From assembly GCA_937879875.1 (NCBI GenBank), contig CALFMN010000026.1, positions 1 to 64,000 on the forward strand: 64,000 nt of DNA, read 5' to 3'. This DNA comes from an uncultured Chloroflexota bacterium. GTDB lineage: Bacteria > Chloroflexota > Dehalococcoidia > CAUJGQ01. Below the pieces are notes generated by a model, which ran no database searches, was not told where the DNA came from, and was given only the letters and a program-made list of their open reading frames with translations. A program made the translations under genes and the position numbers. This document shows positions 49,936-59,817 of this stretch, piece by piece (positions within the stretch are counted from its first letter, which is position 1; each line of letters starts with the position of its first letter).

Positions 49936-51189
49936 GTGAGCCTTGCGGTTGGTGTGCGGGAGCGCTGGGGCTCGGCCTCGGCGACGGAGCGACGGCGGGC
50001 GATCGGGCTGCTCGGCGTCAGCGCGGCGCACGCCGTCAACCACATGTACGGCGCCCTGCTGCCGCTTGTCTATCCGATCGTGCAGGACCAGTTCCACTTC
50101 AACTTCAGCACGCTCGGCATCGTCATCGCGCTCTCGAACTTCTCCGGCGGCGTCTTGCAGGCCGTGTTCGGCTTCGTCAACCGCCGCGTCTCGGCGCGGC
50201 GGCTGCTGGGCTGGGAGAACATCGCGCTCAGCTTGTGCGTAGCGCTGATGGCTGCCAGCGGCAACGTCGTGCAGTTCGGCGCCCTGCGCCTGGCCGGCAG
50301 CGTCGCCGGCAGCCCGCAGCATCCGGTAGGGAGCGCCTACTGCGCCGAGGAGTTCCCGCCGGAGCGGCGCGGCTTCGCGCTGGCCGCGCACGTCGGCGGC
50401 GGCAACATCGGCACGCTGATCGTGCCCTTGCTCGGCGCTGTGATGATCAGCGCCTTCGGCTGGCGGCTGACGCTGATTCTCTGGGCGATCCCCATCGGCC
50501 TGATGGGTGTGCTGACCTTCTTCCTGCTGCAAGACGACCCGGAGCGCGCCGCCCGCGTCGCCGCAGAGGCGCCCGATGCCGGCGTTTGGCCGGAGCTGAA
50601 GGCGATGCTCAGCCGCAAGACCGTCGTGCTGATCCTCGTCGCCGCCACGATCGCCGCGGGCGGGCGCGGCCTCGGCGTGATCACGACCTATGTGCCGTCG
50701 TACCTGCAAAAGGGGCTCGGCTTCGGCGACATCACCACGGGTGTGCTGTTCAACATCCTGCTGGTCGGTTCCGTGGTCGGCACGCTCGGCTCCGGCCGTC
50801 TGTCGGACAAATTCGGCCGCAAGCCGATGCTGATCACCTCCTACAGTGCAGCGCTGGTCTCGATGATCCTGCTGGTGATCTCCGGCAACGCGCTCTGGGC
50901 GTTGTTCCCCGTGCTGCTGGCGCTGGGCGTTACGGCCTACGCGGAAACCTCGGTGATCCAGTCGTTCTTTGCCGACGCGATCGGCACCGGCTCGCACCGC
51001 ATCGGCTTCGGGCTGTTCTTCACGATCGGCTACGGTGTCGGCTCGATCTGGGCGGCCGTAGTCGGCGTGGTGATCGATCATTACGGCTTCCACGCCGCCT
51101 TCCTGCTGATGGGCGCGTCGTACGTGGCCGCCGCGCTGGTGCTGATTCCCACGATCGACATCGCCGGCACGAGGAAGCGGGCCGCCTGA
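49936..51189 (+). CDS. major facilitator superfamily transporter
   Basis: A 417-residue membrane carrier with 12 predicted spans. MFS markers include GFVNRRVSARRLLG (loop 2-3), PQHPVGSAYCAEEFPPERRGFALAAHVGGGNIG, and the second-half loop GSGRLSDKFGRKPMLITS. It resembles the nitrate/nitrite- or fosmidomycin-type MFS group (FFTIGYGVGSIWAAVVGVVID), but the substrate cannot be assigned. The start is GTG 49936 behind AGGA. It stands about 110 bp downstream of the phosphotransferase gene on the same strand. An intergenic element of family GGGGCACCTAACCC follows it. Confidence 0.9.
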   Translation: MSLAVGVRERWGSASATERRRAIGLLGVSAAHAVNHMYGALLPLVYPIVQDQFHFNFSTLGIVIALSNFSGGVLQAVFGFVNRRVSARRLLGWENIALSLCVALMAASGNVVQFGALRLAGSVAGSPQHPVGSAYCAEEFPPERRGFALAAHVGGGNIGTLIVPLLGAVMISAFGWRLTLILWAIPIGLMGVLTFFLLQDDPERAARVAAEAPDAGVWPELKAMLSRKTVVLILVAATIAAGGRGLGVITTYVPSYLQKGLGFGDITTGVLFNILLVGSVVGTLGSGRLSDKFGRKPMLITSYSAALVSMILLVISGNALWALFPVLLALGVTAYAETSVIQSFFADAIGTGSHRIGFGLFFTIGYGVGSIWAAVVGVVIDHYGFHAAFLLMGASYVAAALVLIPTIDIAGTRKRAA

Positions 51190-51228
51190 GCGACGCGCGT
51201 TCCGCGGGCGAACCAACCACGCAACCGC

Positions 51229-51457
51229 GCGGGGCACCTAACCCTGCTTTGGCTGACGCCAAAGCTATCCCTTCCCGAAACTGGAAGGGAGGGATTTTGA
51301 GGGCACGCGATCGGGTGGGAGACAAGCCCGTCGTGCGTCCCACAAGGACACCGTGGTCCCGCCGCCGTCGCACGGTGTCTGGAACGCTCCAGGCGTCCCT
51401 TCCCGGCTCGGGAAGGGACAGACTTCCCGTACGGGAAGTCAGGGTTAGGCGCCCCGC
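51229..51457 (+). repeat. intergenic hairpin element, copy C (GGGGCACCTAACCC family)
   Basis: A 229-bp element inside the 415-bp gap 51190-51604. Ends are GCGGGGCACCTAACCC and GGGTTAGGCGCCCCGC. Arms are CTTTGGCTGACGCCAAAG (left) and ACTTCCCGTACGGGAAGT (right). The core GTCCCTTCCCGGCTCGGG is identical to copies A and B; orientation also the same. Confidence 0.85.
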
Positions 51458-51546
51458 GCGACCAGCCGGCCTCGAACGGAAGGCGAACCTGCGCGCTTGC
51501 GCGCTTGCCGGCGTGCTTCTAGGCGCTCAGCCGACTAGAATGCAAG

Positions 51547-51570
51547 CCACGGCGTAGTCACACGCCGTGG
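51547..51570 (+). other. hairpin upstream of the first KAS-II gene
   Basis: CCACGGCG and CGCCGTGG form an 8-bp stem around TAGTCACA, ending 34 bases before the GTG start at 51605. There is no T-run, so it is not a clear terminator. It may be an operator or leader structure. Confidence 0.3.
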
Positions 51571-51604
51571 CGGCGCAGCCAGCCACCCCGTTTGAGAGGA
51601 CAGC

Positions 51605-52942
51605 GTGACACAGCGAGTCGTCGTGACCGGTCTCGGCATGGTCAGCCCGGTCGGCCTCACCGCCAGCGAGACGTGGAGCGCGATCACGCGCGGCCGGTCG
51701 GGCATCGGTCCGATCACCTCGTTCGATACCAGCGACTTCGAGGCGAAGATCGCCGCCGAGGTCAAGGGCTTCGAGCCGACGAACTACATGGACCGCAAGG
51801 AGGCGCGGCGCACGGATCGCTTCATCCAGTTCGCGATCGCCGCCGCGCGCGAGGCGATCGATGCTGCCGGCCTGACGATCGATGCCGAAAACGCCGACGA
51901 TGTGGGCGTGGTGATCGGCTCCGGCAACGGCGGCATCATCACGCTCTCCGAGCAGTACGAGGTGATGCGCACGAAGGGTCCAGGCCGCGTCAGTCCCTTC
52001 TTAATCCCGATGATGATCGTGGATATGGCCTCGGGCCTCGTCAGCATTCATACCGGCGCCCGCGGGCCGAACTTCTGCACCGTCTCCGCCTGTGCCACCG
52101 GTGCCGACGCGGTCGGCAACGCCTGCGAGGTGATCCGCCGCGGCGACGCGAAGGCGATGATCGCCGGCGGCTCGGAAGCGGCGATCGTGCCGATCGGACT
52201 CGCCGGCTTCGCCTCGTGTAAGGCACTGACGCTGCGCACGGACGCGCACGCCTCGCAGCCATTCGACGCCGAGCGCGACGGCTTCGTGATGGGCGAAGGC
52301 GCGGCCGTGCTGCTGCTTGAGGACCTGGACTACGCGCTGCAGCGCAGCGCCCCGATCCTGGCCGAGCTGGTCGGCTACGGCGCCACGGGCGATGCCAACC
52401 ACATCACGCAGCCGATCGAAGGCGGCGAAGGCGGCGTGCGCGCCATGCGCCGGGCGCTGAAGCAGGCCGGCCTTGAACCGGAGGACGTGGACTACGTGAA
52501 CGCCCACGGCACCTCGACGCCGATCAACGACAAGTTCGAGACGCAGGCGATCAAGACCGTCTTCGGCGAGAAAGCCTTCGGCGTGCCGGTTTCTTCCACA
52601 AAATCGATGATCGGCCATCTGCTCGGCGCAGCCGGGGCGATCGAGGCGGGCTTCTGTGTGCAGGCGATTCAGAGCGGCACGCTGCCGCCGACGATCAACT
52701 ACGAGCACGCCGACCCCGACTGCGACCTCGACTACGTGCCCAACAGCGCCCGTTGCCAGCCGGTGAACGTGGCGATGACCAACTCCTTCGGCTTCGGCGG
52801 TCACAATGCCACGCTGCTCTTCCAGAGGTACGGCGGGCAGAGCGCACGCCGTGCGCCGGCGCCCCGCGAGCCGCAGCGGCCCGGTATGGCTCCCATCAGA
52901 CGGCTGGCGCCGGGTATGAACGACGCCGGGATGGGCCGCTAG
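51605..52942 (+). CDS. fabF: beta-ketoacyl-ACP synthase II (KAS II)
   Basis: A 445-residue condensing enzyme for fatty-acid elongation. The Cys-His-His triad of the FabF type is present: C163 (VSACATGADAV), H301 (NAHGTSTPIND) and H338 (MIGHLLGAAGA). The Gly-rich C-terminal loop NSFGFGGHNATLLF is conserved. The extra C-terminal tail of about 30 residues (RAPAPREPQRPG) is atypical and Pro/Arg-rich. The start is GTG 51605 with GAGAGGA upstream. A second KAS-II gene (54750-56030) lies nearby; having two suggests one could serve a specialised lipid. The gene symbol reflects the family, not proven function. Confidence 0.9.
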   Translation: MTQRVVVTGLGMVSPVGLTASETWSAITRGRSGIGPITSFDTSDFEAKIAAEVKGFEPTNYMDRKEARRTDRFIQFAIAAAREAIDAAGLTIDAENADDVGVVIGSGNGGIITLSEQYEVMRTKGPGRVSPFLIPMMIVDMASGLVSIHTGARGPNFCTVSACATGADAVGNACEVIRRGDAKAMIAGGSEAAIVPIGLAGFASCKALTLRTDAHASQPFDAERDGFVMGEGAAVLLLEDLDYALQRSAPILAELVGYGATGDANHITQPIEGGEGGVRAMRRALKQAGLEPEDVDYVNAHGTSTPINDKFETQAIKTVFGEKAFGVPVSSTKSMIGHLLGAAGAIEAGFCVQAIQSGTLPPTINYEHADPDCDLDYVPNSARCQPVNVAMTNSFGFGGHNATLLFQRYGGQSARRAPAPREPQRPGMAPIRRLAPGMNDAGMGR

Positions 52943-53192
52943 CAGGGAAGCCTGCCTGACCGCACCGCGGCCCCGCGTGCTGGACGCGCCGACGCCTGGG
53001 CCTTCGGGGCGCCGTCCGGGGCCCGCGTGCCTGCCGGTGCGCCGTGGCGCTGGCGGGCCGATCCCGTGCCGGCGCCTGGCCCGCGCGGCCGCGCGCCGGC
53101 CGGGGCCGCTGGCGGGCCTGCCCGTCCTCGCCCTGGCCTGGCTCGTGCGGCATCGCGCCCGCCCACGCCTACCCCCAGGTTCAGAACAGCCG

Positions 53193-54437
53193 CTACGCCC
53201 GCACGCGGCTGCTCAGCAGGTCCTTGTAGACCTGGCCGTCCTTCATGATCACGGCCAGGCGCTCGTGATTTTGCAGGACGGCGATGTCGGCGAGCGGATC
53301 GCCGTCCACCACGAGCAGATCGGCCAGCTTGCCGGGCTCCAGCGTGCCCACGAGCGTGCCGACGCGGCTGCATTCTGCCGCCGTTTTCGTCGTGGCGACG
53401 ATCGCCTGCAGCGGCGTCATGCCGCCCTCGACCATCATCGCCAGCTCCTCGGCGTTGGTGCCGTGCGGGCCGACGCCGGTATCGGTGCCCATCGCGATCG
53501 GCACGCCGGCCTCGACCGCACGGCGGAAGCTGTTGAAGTGCGCCTCTTTGACCTCGGTCGCCTTGCGCAGCGCGTAGGGCGGCACAGACGACGGATCCTT
53601 CTCGGCCCGGCGGATCACCCAGACCGGCGCCACCAGCGTGGCGACGAGATAGGTGCCCCGGCGCTTCATCTCCTCGATCACGTCGTCTTCAAGGTAGATG
53701 CCGTGCTCGATCGATGCGATGCCGCCGAGCACGGCGTTGCGGATGCCCTGCGCCGCCTGCGCGTGGGCCATCACCGTCTTGCCGGTCGCCCGCGCCTCGT
53801 AGACGATCGTGGCGATCTCCTCGGGCGAGAAGCCGGTGGCGCCCGGCTCATCGTTGGGCGACATCACGCCGCCGGAGGTGTGGACTTTGATCTGATCGGC
53901 GCCGGCACGCAGGAGCTGGCGCGTGGCGCGGCGCACCTCATCAACGCCGTCCACCACGGTCCAGGGGTGGTCCGGATCGGGCACTTTCAGATCGGCGCCG
54001 CTGGGCATCACGTTGTCTCCGTGACCGCCCGTCTGCGACAGGGCGCCGACCGCGATGCGCAGGCGTGGACCTGGGAACATCCCCTGCTCGATCGCCATCT
54101 TCACACCGCGCGGTGTGCCGCCGGCGTCGCGCACGGTCGTGAAACCGGAGTCGAGCGTCAGCTTCGCGTTGGCGAGCGCGGTCGCGATTGAATAGCTGTA
54201 GGGATTCAACAGGCGCTGCTGCACGCCCCAGGCCGACGAGGCGAGATGCACGTGGCAGTCGATCAGACCGGGCATCACCGTCATGCCCGCGGCGTCGATC
54301 ACCGACGCCCCGCGCGGCGCCTCGACGTTCGTTCCGGCCGCGACGATGCGGTTCTCCTCCACCACGATCGCTGCGCCGCGCACGGGATCGCGTCCCGTGC
54401 CATCGATCAGCGTTGCACCATGAATCACCGTCGTCAT
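53193..54437 (-). CDS. amidohydrolase (imidazolonepropionase/prolidase-like)
   Basis: A 414-residue metal-dependent hydrolase. The metal motifs in order are PGLIDCHVHLASS (HxH), a probable carboxylated Lys in QIKVHTSGGVMSPND, TVMAHAQAAQGI (His), IASIEHGIYLEDD (His) and MGTDTGVGPHG (Asp). This set fits the subgroup of binuclear amidohydrolases that includes Xaa-Pro dipeptidases. The N-terminal beta-domain begins TTVIHGATLIDGTGRDPVRG and the C-terminus closes GTLEPGKLADLLVVDGDPLADIAVL. ATG 54437 has GGAGG eight bases upstream. It is transcribed against the two KAS-II genes. The substrate could be a dipeptide or cyclic amide. Confidence 0.87.
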   Translation of the reverse strand: MTTVIHGATLIDGTGRDPVRGAAIVVEENRIVAAGTNVEAPRGASVIDAAGMTVMPGLIDCHVHLASSAWGVQQRLLNPYSYSIATALANAKLTLDSGFTTVRDAGGTPRGVKMAIEQGMFPGPRLRIAVGALSQTGGHGDNVMPSGADLKVPDPDHPWTVVDGVDEVRRATRQLLRAGADQIKVHTSGGVMSPNDEPGATGFSPEEIATIVYEARATGKTVMAHAQAAQGIRNAVLGGIASIEHGIYLEDDVIEEMKRRGTYLVATLVAPVWVIRRAEKDPSSVPPYALRKATEVKEAHFNSFRRAVEAGVPIAMGTDTGVGPHGTNAEELAMMVEGGMTPLQAIVATTKTAAECSRVGTLVGTLEPGKLADLLVVDGDPLADIAVLQNHERLAVIMKDGQVYKDLLSSRVRA

Positions 54438-54535
54438 CGCCCCATCCTCCGCGTCCGGTTCGCAGGTCCGGACGGCGCTGGCGCTATCTTTGCATATCGT
54501 CTGGCTGACGCGCAGTGGCAGCCGGTGGCCTATCT

Positions 54536-54676
54536 CTGACTTCGCAAGCGAAGTCTGTCCCTTCCCCACCGGGGAAGGGTGTGTCCGAGGGCTACCGGTC
54601 CTTCTCCGACGAACCCCTCCCCCGTGGAGAGGGGACAGCCGGCGCAGCCGGCAGGGGTAGGCGGCCCGTGGCGCCG
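54536..54676 (+). repeat. diverged hairpin element, copy D
   Basis: Carries the same left arm as copy B (GACTTCGCAAGCGAAGTC) followed by TGTCCCTTCCCC/GGGGAAGGG, and at the right GGGGACAG, hairpin CCGGCGCAGCCGG and AGGGGTAGGCGGCCC. The terminal repeats are diverged. It occupies most of the 312-bp gap 54438-54749. Confidence 0.6.
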
Positions 54677-54686
54677 GCGTGCGCGG

Positions 54687-54716
54687 TTGGACCCCCGCGC
54701 TGACGCCCTCTACACT
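54687..54716 (+). promoter_or_regulatory. putative promoter of the second KAS-II gene
   Basis: TTGGAC (54687-54692), an 18-bp spacer and TACACT (54711-54716), 33 bp before ATG 54750. Just downstream of element D. Confidence 0.45.
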
Positions 54717-54749
54717 GTGCCAGGAGTCGCAGCGTAAGGAACAAGGCAG

Positions 54750-56029
54750 ATGGCAGTGGCAAACGGGCGCGCACCGGGTCGCCGGCGGGTCGTAATCACC
54801 GGCATGGGCGCGATCACGCCGCTCGGCGAAGAGGTCGAGACCTTCTGGCAGGCACTGGTCGCCGGCCGGTCGGGCATCGACTACATGACGCTGGCCGATA
54901 CGACCAACTATCCGACCAAGCTGGCCGGCGAGGTCAAGGAGTGGCAACCCGAGCGCTACATCGAGCGGCGCGAGGCGCGCCGTATGGCGCGGTTCAGCCA
55001 GTTCGCCGTCGCCGCCGCCGGACAGGCGATCGCCGACGCCGGCCTCGACCTGGAAGACGAAGACCGCACTCGTGTCGGCGTGTACCTTGGTAACGGCAAC
55101 GGCGGCTATCCAAACATCGACGAAGCCGTGCGCACGATCGTGGCGAAGGGCGGTATGCGCATGGACCCGCTGTTCATGCCGAAAAGCCTGCCCAATATGG
55201 CCGCGGCGCAGGTTAGTTTGCAGTACGGCCTCAAAGGCTACACCGGTACGGCGATCACCGCCTGCGCCGCCGCAACACAGGCCGTCGGCGAGGCCGCCGA
55301 GGTCATCCGTCGCGGCGCCGCCGACGTGATCCTGTCCGGCGGCACCGAGGCTGGAATCAGCGAGCTGGGCCTCGCGGCGTTCTCCGTGATGCGGGCGATG
55401 AGCAGCCGCACCGATGAGCCGGCCCGCGCCAGCCGCCCCTTCGACAAGGACCGCGACGGCTTCATCCCGGCCGAGGGCGCCGGCATCTTCGTGCTCGAGT
55501 CGCTGGAGCACGCACGGGCGCGCGGCGCCCGCATCTACTGCGAGTTGACCGGCTATGCCGTCAGCTCGGACGCCTACCACATCGTCGCGCCGTGCGCCGA
55601 CGGCGAGGGTGCGGCGCGCGCGATCGAATGGGCGCTCGCCGATGCCTGTCGCGGTCCGGCGGACCTGGACTATGTCAACGCCCACGGCACCTCGACGCCG
55701 ATGAACGATTCCGCCGAGACAAAGGCGATCAAGGCCGCGCTGGGCGAGCACGCCTACACGGTGCCGATCAGCTCGACCAAGTCGATGATCGGCCACGCCT
55801 TCGGCGCCAGCGGCGCCCTGGAGTTGGTGGCCTGCGTGAAGACTATCGACAGCGGCACGATTCATCCGACGATCAACTACGAGACGCCCGATCCAGACTG
55901 CGACCTCGACTACGTGCCGAGCAGCGCCCGCCGGGCCGACGTACGCGTGATCCTGAAGAACAGCTTCGGCTTCGGCGGCCAGAACGCCTGCGTCGTGCTC
56001 GAAAAGTGCGACGGCACGGTGCCGGGCTG

Positions 56030-56030
<1 letters not shown>
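54750..56030 (+). CDS. beta-ketoacyl-ACP synthase II paralogue
   Basis: A 426-residue KAS-II-type condensing enzyme, paralogous to the product of 51605-52942. The triad is C172 (TACAAATQAVGEA), H312 (NAHGTSTPMND) and H349 (MIGHAFGASGALE). It shares the C-terminal block DPDCDLDYVPSSARRADVR and NSFGFGGQNACVVLE. Start ATG 54750. The stop overlaps the GalE gene (TGATG at 56028-56032), so the two are translated together, an unusual pairing that hints at glycolipid synthesis (inference). Confidence 0.9.
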
Positions 56031-57025
<995 letters not shown>

Positions 57026-57046
57026 TCTACGGTGTGCGGCGTGGCC

Positions 57047-57952
57047 TCAATCGCCGGCCGGTCGCACATCGTCGGCGTGGATCTCGACGCCGGCGGCCCG
57101 TTCGTAGAGCAGCAGCGTGGCCAGCGAGCTTTTGTCGCCCAGTCCGTTGCCCCTGGCCCACTCGTAGACCTGCTCTACCGCCGCCGCGACGGGCATGGGC
57201 ACACCCAGGTCGCGCCCGGCGCCGACGGCCAGGCCAACGTCCTTGCGCGCCAGCGCCAGCGCAAAGCTCGCTTCGTCGAAACCCCGCTTAAACAGCCGCG
57301 GCAGCCCGCGCACGAGCGGCCCCGCCGAGCTGACGCTCATGACCTCGAACAGTGTCGCAGGCGGGATGCCCGCCTTGGCCCCGACGACCACCGCCTCGTC
57401 CAACAACGGCCCGATCGACAGCGCCACGAGGTTGTTCATCAATTTGACGACCGAGCCGTTGCCGACCGGGCCGAGATGGAAGACGTTGGCGCCGATCGCG
57501 TCGAGCAGGGCGCGGTGCTCTTCGAAGGCCGCGCGCTCGCCGCCGACCATCACGGCCAGTGACCCCTTCTCGGCCCCGCCGACGCCGCCGCTCACCGGCG
57601 CGTCCAGCACCGTGACGCCGTGGTCGGCCGCCTGCGCCGCGATGCGCCGAATCACGGGCGGCGCATTGCTGCTAAGGTCGAACAGCACGCTGCCCCGCGC
57701 CGCGCCGGCGAGCACGCCGTCCGGACCCAGCACGACGCGCTCAACTTCCGGCGGCCCCGGCAGCGAGGTGAAGACCACGCGGCACTGTGCTGCCACGGCC
57801 TTCGGACTCGCCGCCCAGCGGGCGCCGAGCTCGACCAGGTTGGCCGCGGCGTCTTCGCGCAGATCGTGGACGACGAGCTGGTGTCCGGCGCGGATCAAAT
57901 TGCGGGCCATGGGGTTGCCCATGTTGCCCAGGCCGATAAAGCCGACATCCAT
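57047..57952 (-). CDS. NAD(P)-dependent beta-hydroxyacid dehydrogenase
   Basis: A 301-residue enzyme of the 3-hydroxyisobutyrate / tartronate-semialdehyde reductase family. Rossmann motif: MDVGFIGLGNMGNPMARNLIRAG. Substrate-binding signature: VLDAPVSGGVGGAEKGSLAVMVGG. Catalytic Lys: GNGSVVKLMNNLVAL. C-terminal helical domain with FKRGFDEASFALALARKDVGLAVG. The exact substrate (3-hydroxyisobutyrate, tartronate semialdehyde or succinic semialdehyde) is not determined. ATG 57952 is supported by a GGAGAGG upstream; a longer frame upstream lacks family likeness. It is convergent with galE. Confidence 0.9.
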   Translation of the reverse strand: MDVGFIGLGNMGNPMARNLIRAGHQLVVHDLREDAAANLVELGARWAASPKAVAAQCRVVFTSLPGPPEVERVVLGPDGVLAGAARGSVLFDLSSNAPPVIRRIAAQAADHGVTVLDAPVSGGVGGAEKGSLAVMVGGERAAFEEHRALLDAIGANVFHLGPVGNGSVVKLMNNLVALSIGPLLDEAVVVGAKAGIPPATLFEVMSVSSAGPLVRGLPRLFKRGFDEASFALALARKDVGLAVGAGRDLGVPMPVAAAVEQVYEWARGNGLGDKSSLATLLLYERAAGVEIHADDVRPAGD

Positions 57953-58220
57953 CGCTCGCCTCTCCTTCGCCGGGTCGCGGCCGGCCGGACGCTGAACGGT
58001 TCCGCGCACAGAAGTCAGGGAATCGCCGTATCCCTGGCAACTGTTGCGCCGCGCCCGCCCTTCGATGCTTATACCACGAAGGTCACGGTTCAGGTGTGGC
58101 CGGAGCCATACCGGCCGGGCGCCGGTCGCGGGTAGTCTCGTTGTAACGGCGGACCAGCGCTGCTGGACGAAGAAACGGTAGGCCGGCCGCGGGAAGCCGC
58201 CGGCGAAAGGGAAGTGCACG

Positions 58221-58349
58221 ATGCGCAAGACAGTTCAGCCCGCTACGGCAACGCAGGTGGTTGTGCGCCTCGCCACGCAAGGCCCCGCGCTGCGCACGGT
58301 CGTGAACTTGACCAGCGGTTCGACCGTGCGCGTCCGCCTCGCCGCGTAG
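58221..58349 (+). CDS. candidate small protein, 42 residues
   Basis: Short open frame from ATG 58221 with AGGGAAG six bases upstream, ending at TAG 58347. The product is RKTVQPATATQVVVRLATQG followed by TVVNLTSGSTVRVRLAA: basic, Val/Thr-rich, probably a small beta-structured peptide. No family is recognised. It lies between two minus-strand genes with no other feature. It could be chance; the good ribosome site is the main support. Confidence 0.35.
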   Translation: MRKTVQPATATQVVVRLATQGPALRTVVNLTSGSTVRVRLAA

Positions 58350-58390
58350 GACCGCCGGTCTGAAGGCGCAGCCGCCGACGCACGCCTCGG

Positions 58391-59797
58391 TCATTGCGCT
58401 GTTGCGCCTTCCTCACCGCCTCGGCGCTGACTCGCGCCGGCGCACCAGCGCACGAAGTCAGACGCGAGCGAGCGTTCACTGCCCAAGTGCAGATGGACGT
58501 AGCTGCCCCACACCGAGCCGCGCACCCCGCCGACCGGCCGTTCACCTCCGCCCTCCAGCGCCGCCGCGTAGACCGCGTCGTGTGCGAGCGGCGGCTCCGA
58601 GACCGACCAGTGAAACTCGTGTCCACGCAGGCGCATACCGGCCGGTCCGGCCGGGCCGTCGCGCAGCACGCGCAGCTCACGATAGCCCAGCGTCATGCGG
58701 CTGCCGCTCATGCTCGAATCGAGCGGCAACAGGCCCAGCATCTCGTGCCGAACCCCCGCGGCGTCGGTAAGCGACCGTCCGGCGTACATGTAGCCGCCGC
58801 ACTCGGTGTAGATCGGCGTGTTGCGGGCCGCGGCAGCGCGCAGCGCCGCCAGCATCGGCCGATTGGCCGCGAGTTGCGCGGCAAACAGCTCCGGAAACCC
58901 TCCGCCCAGATAGACGGCATCGGCGCCATCCGGCAGCGCCGCGTCGGCCAGCGGGCTGAACGTCACGATCTCGCTGCCATGCGCCCGCAGCAGGTCGAGC
59001 GCGTCCTCGTAGTAAAAGCTGAAGGCGGCATCCCGCGCGAGGGCCAGCCGCACGCACGGCTGCACCCGCGCGGCCGGGAACAGCAGTTGATCGGGCGGAC
59101 ACCCCGGACGCGGCTCCCGCGCAATGCGCAGGATGCGCTCCAGATCGAGATCGCGCGCGACGGTCGCGGCGAGCGCATCGAAGTACTCATGCGCCAGCGG
59201 GCCTTCGGTCGTCGGGATCAGACCGAGATAGCGCTCGGGCAGCGTCAAACGCTCATCGCGGCCGAGGCTGCCTAGGACCGGCACGCCCGCTTCGTCCTCG
59301 ATCGGCGGCGCTACCGCGCGGTAGTGCCCCTCGCCGGCGATACGGTTGAGCACCACGCCGGCCAGATCGACGCGCGGATCGAAGCTGCGGTAGCCGGACA
59401 CGATCGCGGCCGCGCTGCGGGCGATCTTCCAGCCGTCCACGACCAGCAGCACCGGCACGCCGAGCAACGCCGCTACCTCGGCTGTGCTGCCGGCGCCGCG
59501 CCCGCCGGTGCGGCCGTCGAACAACCCCATGACCCCCTCGATCACACACAGATCGGCGCCGGCCGAGGCACGCTGAAACAGCTCGACAACGGCGCCATGC
59601 GGCAGCATCCAGGTGTCGAGGTTGCGCGACGGCCGGCCGCTGACGGCGGTGTGATAGCTGGGATCGATGTAGTCGGGGCCGACCTTGAAGCCCTGCACGC
59701 GCAGCCCGCGGCGGCCGAAGGCCGCCATCAGCCCGGTGGCAACCGTGGTCTTGCCGACGCCCGAATGGACGCCCGCCACGACGATCGTCTGTGCCAC
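58391..59797 (-). CDS. cbiA: cobyrinic acid a,c-diamide synthase (CbiA/CobB)
   Basis: A 468-residue ATP- and glutamine-dependent amidase of the cobalamin pathway that amidates the a and c side chains of (hydrogeno)cobyrinate. Residues about 1-200 are the DethioBiotin-synthetase-like ATPase with GVHSGVGKTTVATGL (P-loop) and GFKVGPDYIDPSYH. Residues about 245-445 are the class I glutamine amidotransferase with nucleophile C333 (YTECGGYMY) and His in GSYVHLHLGS. The start is GTG 59797 with GGAAGG upstream. It is followed upstream on the same strand by a B12-type binding protein, consistent with shared cobalamin metabolism. No other cob genes are in the window. Confidence 0.92.
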   Translation of the reverse strand: MAQTIVVAGVHSGVGKTTVATGLMAAFGRRGLRVQGFKVGPDYIDPSYHTAVSGRPSRNLDTWMLPHGAVVELFQRASAGADLCVIEGVMGLFDGRTGGRGAGSTAEVAALLGVPVLLVVDGWKIARSAAAIVSGYRSFDPRVDLAGVVLNRIAGEGHYRAVAPPIEDEAGVPVLGSLGRDERLTLPERYLGLIPTTEGPLAHEYFDALAATVARDLDLERILRIAREPRPGCPPDQLLFPAARVQPCVRLALARDAAFSFYYEDALDLLRAHGSEIVTFSPLADAALPDGADAVYLGGGFPELFAAQLAANRPMLAALRAAAARNTPIYTECGGYMYAGRSLTDAAGVRHEMLGLLPLDSSMSGSRMTLGYRELRVLRDGPAGPAGMRLRGHEFHWSVSEPPLAHDAVYAAALEGGGERPVGGVRGSVWGSYVHLHLGSERSLASDFVRWCAGASQRRGGEEGATAQ

Positions 59798-59817
59798 GCA
59801 GCCTTCCTTTCGCGGCG

